From: an uncultured Oscillospiraceae bacterium | Lineage (GTDB): Bacteria > Bacillota > Clostridia > Oscillospirales > Oscillospiraceae | Direction: 5' to 3' | Assembly (NCBI GenBank): GCA_900756715.1 | Contig: CAAELC010000159.1 | Coordinates: 1 to 23,404 of the forward strand | DNA length: 23,404 nt | Shown here: piece by piece, positions 20,760 through 23,404 of the stretch | Layout: every line of letters starts with the position of its first letter | Numbering within the stretch: position 1 is the first letter of the stretch | The notes under the pieces: model-generated | Databases searched by the model: none | Told to the model about the DNA's origin: nothing | The model's input: only the letters and a program-made list of their open reading frames with translations | Program-made: the position numbers and the translations under genes

Positions 20760-22109
20760 ATGGGCAGATTATTTGGTACAGACGGAATACGCGGCGTGGT
20801 CGGCGAAACGCTGACCGTGGAACTGGCCTTCCATGTGGGACAGGCAGTAACAAAGGTGCTGGCTGAGAAAAAGGGAAGTGCCCCTCTCATCACCATCGGA
20901 AAGGATACCCGCATTTCCTCTGATATGCTGGAATCCGCACTGATGGCGGGAATTTGCTCTATGGGCGGCGATGTCATGCCTCTTGGCACCATCCCAACCC
21001 CGGCTGTAGCCTTTCTGACGGTGCAGGAACAGGCGGATGCGGGTATTGTGATTTCCGCCTCCCACAACCCCTACGAGCACAACGGCATCAAGGTTTTCAG
21101 CAGTGAGGGGTATAAGCTGTCTGACGAAATGGAGGCCCGGGTGGAGGATGTGATTCTCTCCGGCGAGAAGCTTGCCCCGCTGACTCATGATAAGATCGGC
21201 AGACGCCTGCATGGTATGCGCCAGCTGAAAGTTAACTATATCGACCATCTGGTTTCCACCATAGACTGCGACCTGCGCGGTCTGCGTGTGCTGGTGGATT
21301 GCGCAAACGGTGCCGCCTCGGCCACTGCGCCCGAACTGTTTTCAAGACTTCCGCTTCATGCCGATTTTATCCATGATAAACCGGATGGAATCAATATCAA
21401 CACGGCTTGCGGTTCTACACACCTGAAGTCCTTGGCACGCGGCGTTGTGGATGGAAAGTACGATTTGGGTATTGCCTTTGACGGCGATGCAGACCGCTGC
21501 CTGCTGGTGGATGAAAAGGGAAATACCATTGACGGCGATAAGGTGATGGCCGTTTGCGCAGCCACGCTGAAAAAGAAGGGCCTGCTCAACGGAGATGCTA
21601 TCGTGGCCACGGTTATGTCCAATCTGGGACTGCATGAATATTGCAGAAATAATGGCTATAAGCTGGTGTGTACCGATGTAGGCGACCGGCATGTGCTAGA
21701 AAAGATGATCGAGTGTGATTATGTGATCGGCGGAGAGCAGTCCGGTCACACGATTTTCCGTGACTACGCGACCACCGGTGATGGGGAACTGACGGCGCTG
21801 CAGTTCCTGCAGTCGTATTGCGAGGCTGGTTTGCCCGCTTCCGAGCTGGTGTCCTGCTGCGCCCAGTATCCACAGGAGCTGATCAATGTGCCCGTTTCTG
21901 CTACCGGCGGAGCAAAGGAACGAATCATGAAGGATGACCGCCTTTGGCAGCAGGTCCGCCAACAGGAGGAAATGCTTCACGGCGATGGCCGGGTGCTGGT
22001 GCGCCCGTCCGGCACAGAAGCCCTGATTCGAGTGATGGTAGAGGCAAAAACCGTCGAAACCGCGCATCAGGTGGCTCAGGATTTGGCTGATTTCATAAAA
22101 ACATTGTAA
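20760..22109 (+). CDS. glmM: Phosphoglucosamine mutase
   Basis: GlmM converts glucosamine-6-phosphate to glucosamine-1-phosphate, feeding UDP-GlcNAc for peptidoglycan. The ATG at 20760 has TTGGAGGA five bases upstream and gives 449 residues, standard for the family. A longer frame from an upstream TTG is not needed. MGRLFGTDGIRG is the expected N terminus. The phosphoserine loop ISASHNPYEHNG places the catalytic serine at S101. The metal-binding loop DGDADR spans residues 241-246. GGEQSGH is the sugar-binding loop and RPSGTEALIRVM the C-terminal phosphate-binding loop. It is probably co-transcribed with ruvB. No glmS ribozyme is nearby, as expected for glmM. Confidence 0.98.
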   Translation: MGRLFGTDGIRGVVGETLTVELAFHVGQAVTKVLAEKKGSAPLITIGKDTRISSDMLESALMAGICSMGGDVMPLGTIPTPAVAFLTVQEQADAGIVISASHNPYEHNGIKVFSSEGYKLSDEMEARVEDVILSGEKLAPLTHDKIGRRLHGMRQLKVNYIDHLVSTIDCDLRGLRVLVDCANGAASATAPELFSRLPLHADFIHDKPDGININTACGSTHLKSLARGVVDGKYDLGIAFDGDADRCLLVDEKGNTIDGDKVMAVCAATLKKKGLLNGDAIVATVMSNLGLHEYCRNNGYKLVCTDVGDRHVLEKMIECDYVIGGEQSGHTIFRDYATTGDGELTALQFLQSYCEAGLPASELVSCCAQYPQELINVPVSATGGAKERIMKDDRLWQQVRQQEEMLHGDGRVLVRPSGTEALIRVMVEAKTVETAHQVAQDLADFIKTL

Positions 22110-22145
22110 GGAATTGCGCAAATTTTACAAAGATTTGCGGATTAC

Positions 22146-22175
22146 TTGACAAGTTATTCGTAGAAAAGGTATAAT
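22146..22175 (+). promoter_or_regulatory. Consensus promoter directly abutting the sigH start codon
   Basis: TTGACA (22146-22151) and TATAAT (22170-22175) are both perfect and 18 bases apart. The ATG of the sigma-factor gene begins at 22180, only four bases after the -10 box. Transcription from here would start at or just after that ATG. A weak stem CGCAAAT/ATTTGCG (22117-22139) lies upstream, after glmM. Confidence 0.75.
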
Positions 22176-22179
22176 GTAA

Positions 22180-22803
22180 ATGAACGATTGCAGGCAACTA
22201 CCGTATGAGCAGCTGGAAGAGAAGTCCGATGAGCAGCTCTGCACTCTGTTAAGCGCCGGTGACCGCAACGCCGAGGAAGTTTTGGCGGCTCGGTATCATC
22301 GGCTGGTTCGGCGTTGTGCCCGTCCATATTTTTTGGTTGGTGGGGACAGCGAGGATTTGATGCAAGAGGGTATGTTCGGATTGATCGATGCCATGCGCGC
22401 GTACGATCCCTCACGGGAGGCCAGTTTCTACACTTATGCAGAAATATGTATCCGAAGCCGCCTTTGTTCCGTTTTAAAAGCTGCCCGAGCGGGTAAGCAT
22501 AGCCCCTTGAATGAATCCGTACCCCTGAATGCATCGATTCTCGATGCGCAGCCCCTGTATAGTCGGTTGGATCCGGAGGATCTGCTGATCGACCGTGAGA
22601 AGGCTGCGGCACTGCTGAATCATGTGCGCAGCCAGCTGTCCACATTGGAAAACCGGGTTTTAGCCCTTTATCTGGATGGTTTAAGCTGCGGTGAGATAGC
22701 AGACACGGTGGGAAAGACCTACAAGTCCGTGGACAATGCCGTCCAGCGTATTCGTCGCAAAGTGGGGCGACAAATTTCTTCCGGCGATTTCAGCAGTGGC
22801 TGA
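22180..22803 (+). CDS. sigH: Sporulation-type RNA polymerase sigma factor, SigH family
   Basis: SigH directs RNA polymerase to early-sporulation and stationary-phase genes. The 207 residues are close to SigH length (about 210-218). Region 2 (about residues 36-105) contains YFLVGGDSEDLMQEGMFGLIDAMRAYDP, very close to the SigH core-binding and -10 recognition pattern, then SFYTYAEICIRSRLCSVLKAA and KHSPLN, typical of SigH. Region 4 (about 145-197) ends in a helix-turn-helix CGEIADTVGKTYKSVDNAVQRIRRKV. The ATG at 22180 has AAAAGG ten bases upstream, but that site overlaps the -10 box. No later in-frame ATG, GTG or TTG precedes region 2, so the start is retained. Bacillus subtilis sigH lies elsewhere, next to rpmG and secE. 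Confidence 0.88.
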   Translation: MNDCRQLPYEQLEEKSDEQLCTLLSAGDRNAEEVLAARYHRLVRRCARPYFLVGGDSEDLMQEGMFGLIDAMRAYDPSREASFYTYAEICIRSRLCSVLKAARAGKHSPLNESVPLNASILDAQPLYSRLDPEDLLIDREKAAALLNHVRSQLSTLENRVLALYLDGLSCGEIADTVGKTYKSVDNAVQRIRRKVGRQISSGDFSSG

Positions 22804-22836
22804 GCGCAATATATTTCTCAAAGAGAGGGTAAAATC

Positions 22837-23115
22837 ATGTACGAAGACAAGACTTTAGTATGCAAGGAATGCGGCCAGGAGTTCGTTTTTACCGCCGGTG
22901 AGCAGGAGTTCTACGCTGAGCGCGGCTTCCAGAACGAGCCCCAGCGTTGCAAGGCTTGCCGTGACGCTCGCAAGAACGCCGCCCGCGGTCCCCGCGAGTA
23001 TTTCACCGCTGTCTGCGCTGCCTGCGGCGGCGAGGCCAAGGTTCCTTTCGAGCCCAAGAGCGATCGCCCCGTTTACTGCAGCGATTGCTTTGCCAAGATG
23101 AGAGAGAACGGCTGA
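22837..23115 (+). CDS. Small CxxC zinc-ribbon protein
   Basis: I recognise this as a short zinc-ribbon-domain protein common in Oscillospiraceae-type genomes, with no established function. It has 92 residues. Four CxxC pairs occur at C9/C12, C38/C41, C60/C63 and C81/C84, so it probably binds two zinc ions in two similar halves. The first half has the FxxGEQEFYAERGFQNEPQRCKACR pattern of the probable zinc-ribbon family. The second half ends VYCSDCFAKMR. It is rich in charged residues and has no membrane segment. Codon use is strongly biased to C-ending and a few preferred codons, like yajC but unlike its sigH neighbour, which implies high expression. GAGAGGG precedes the ATG and a terminator follows. 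Confidence 0.85.
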   Translation: MYEDKTLVCKECGQEFVFTAGEQEFYAERGFQNEPQRCKACRDARKNAARGPREYFTAVCAACGGEAKVPFEPKSDRPVYCSDCFAKMRENG

Positions 23116-23135
23116 TTCTTTGCCTGCATATTGAT

Positions 23136-23171
23136 AAAAGCGGTGCGCCTTCTCAGGTGCATCGCTTTTTT
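23136..23171 (+). terminator. Intrinsic terminator after the zinc-ribbon gene
   Basis: AAAAGCGGTGCGCCT (23136-23150) and AGGTGCATCGCTTTT (23155-23169) pair over 15 bp with two G-U pairs and a TCTC loop. A run of six T residues (23166-23171) ends it. Confidence 0.92.
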
Positions 23172-23194
23172 GATGTAAAAGCAGAAAATTCCTG

Positions 23195-23223
23195 TTGAAA
23201 TATGCTGCTTTTCAGGGTATAAT
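23195..23223 (+). promoter_or_regulatory. Probable sigma-A promoter of the DUF1858 gene
   Basis: TTGAAA (23195-23200) and TATAAT (23218-23223) are 17 bases apart, directly after the preceding terminator and 32 bases before the start codon. Confidence 0.82.
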
Positions 23224-23255
23224 ATTTGCAACATAAACTTTGGAGGTTTACTACA

Positions 23256-23404
23256 ATGGTTGAGATCACGAAAGATACCATCATCGGTGATATTCTGGAT
23301 GTTGCCCCTCAGACGGCGCCTATCTTCCTGTCCATTGGCATGCACTGCCTGGGCTGCCCTTCTTCCCGCGGTGAGACCGTGGAGGAGGCCTGCATGGTTC
23401 ATGG
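23256..23404 (+). CDS. DUF1858 domain protein, 3' truncated by the window edge
   Basis: The 49 visible residues begin MVEITKDTIIGDILDVAPQ and contain GMHCLGCPSSRGETVEEACMVH. This is the DUF1858 pattern, with two conserved cysteines spaced CLGC near a helix and a near-terminal His-Gly expected just past the window. Members are short helical, probably redox- or metal-linked proteins, sometimes fused to or found with hybrid-cluster and ScdA/RIC-type proteins. Their function is not established. GGAGG lies about ten bases upstream of the ATG and a good promoter precedes it, so it starts a new transcription unit. Since DUF1858 domains are about 60-70 residues, only a few residues may be missing unless it is a larger fusion. 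Confidence 0.85.
   Translation, partial: MVEITKDTIIGDILDVAPQTAPIFLSIGMHCLGCPSSRGETVEEACMVH

Noticed and set aside
1..23404. tRNA genes or CRISPR arrays
   Set aside because: No cloverleaf-like sequence with a CCA-type end and no regularly spaced repeats were seen in any intergenic region.

Overview
The window looks like a chromosomal segment from a spore-forming Clostridia-class Firmicute, most likely Oscillospiraceae/Ruminococcaceae-like. The grounds are the nadK-argR-recN order, a tyrosyl T-box leader on tyrS, a SpoIIM-like gene next to xerD, a SigH-type sigma factor, a short CxxC zinc-ribbon protein and a DUF1858 protein. G+C is moderate, with AT-rich control regions. The genus assignment is inference only. 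Nearly all of the window is coding, and no tRNA, rRNA, CRISPR array, insertion sequence or phage gene was seen.

Layout. (1) 1-2870: nadK (5' truncated), argR and recN form a tight operon. (2) 2876-4554: a consensus promoter, a T-box riboswitch with a TAC specifier, tyrS and a terminator. (3) 4576-5717: queA with its own promoter. (4) 5718-14295: an accessory catabolic locus. A DeoR-family regulator (+) converges on a six-gene minus-strand operon: DUF624/YesL protein, sugar-binding lipoprotein, two ABC permeases, a membrane-anchored EF-hand-like hypothetical protein and a TIM-barrel sugar isomerase/epimerase. A Cys-type sulfatase without a signal peptide diverges from this operon. (5) 14333-16607: tgt, yajC and a TIGR04086-like membrane protein. 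(6) 16608-18467: a regulatory stretch, the SpoIIM-like gene, xerD and a terminator. (7) 18469-22109: ruvC, ruvA, ruvB and glmM. (8) 22146-23404: a sigH-like sigma factor, the zinc-ribbon protein and the start of a DUF1858 gene.

How the parts fit. queA and tgt act in the same queuosine pathway and are commonly neighbours in Firmicutes. Here about 8.7 kb of sugar-locus DNA separates them, which suggests an insertion into an ancestral queA-tgt-yajC cluster. The locus reads as a small system that imports an already sulfated (or otherwise esterified) sugar through a binding-protein importer lacking its own ATPase, removes sulfate in the cytoplasm and isomerises the product, under DeoR-type control. 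The substrate cannot be named from sequence.

The most interesting signals are regulatory. They are possible shared operator motifs in the sugar locus, a hairpin whose 3' arm carries the ribosome-binding site of the TIGR04086-like gene, a terminator-like hairpin squeezed between the tgt -10 box and its start, a sporulation-type promoter before the SpoIIM-like gene, and a sigH start codon only four bases after a consensus -10 box. XerD also appears to lack the usual active-site hairpin lysine.
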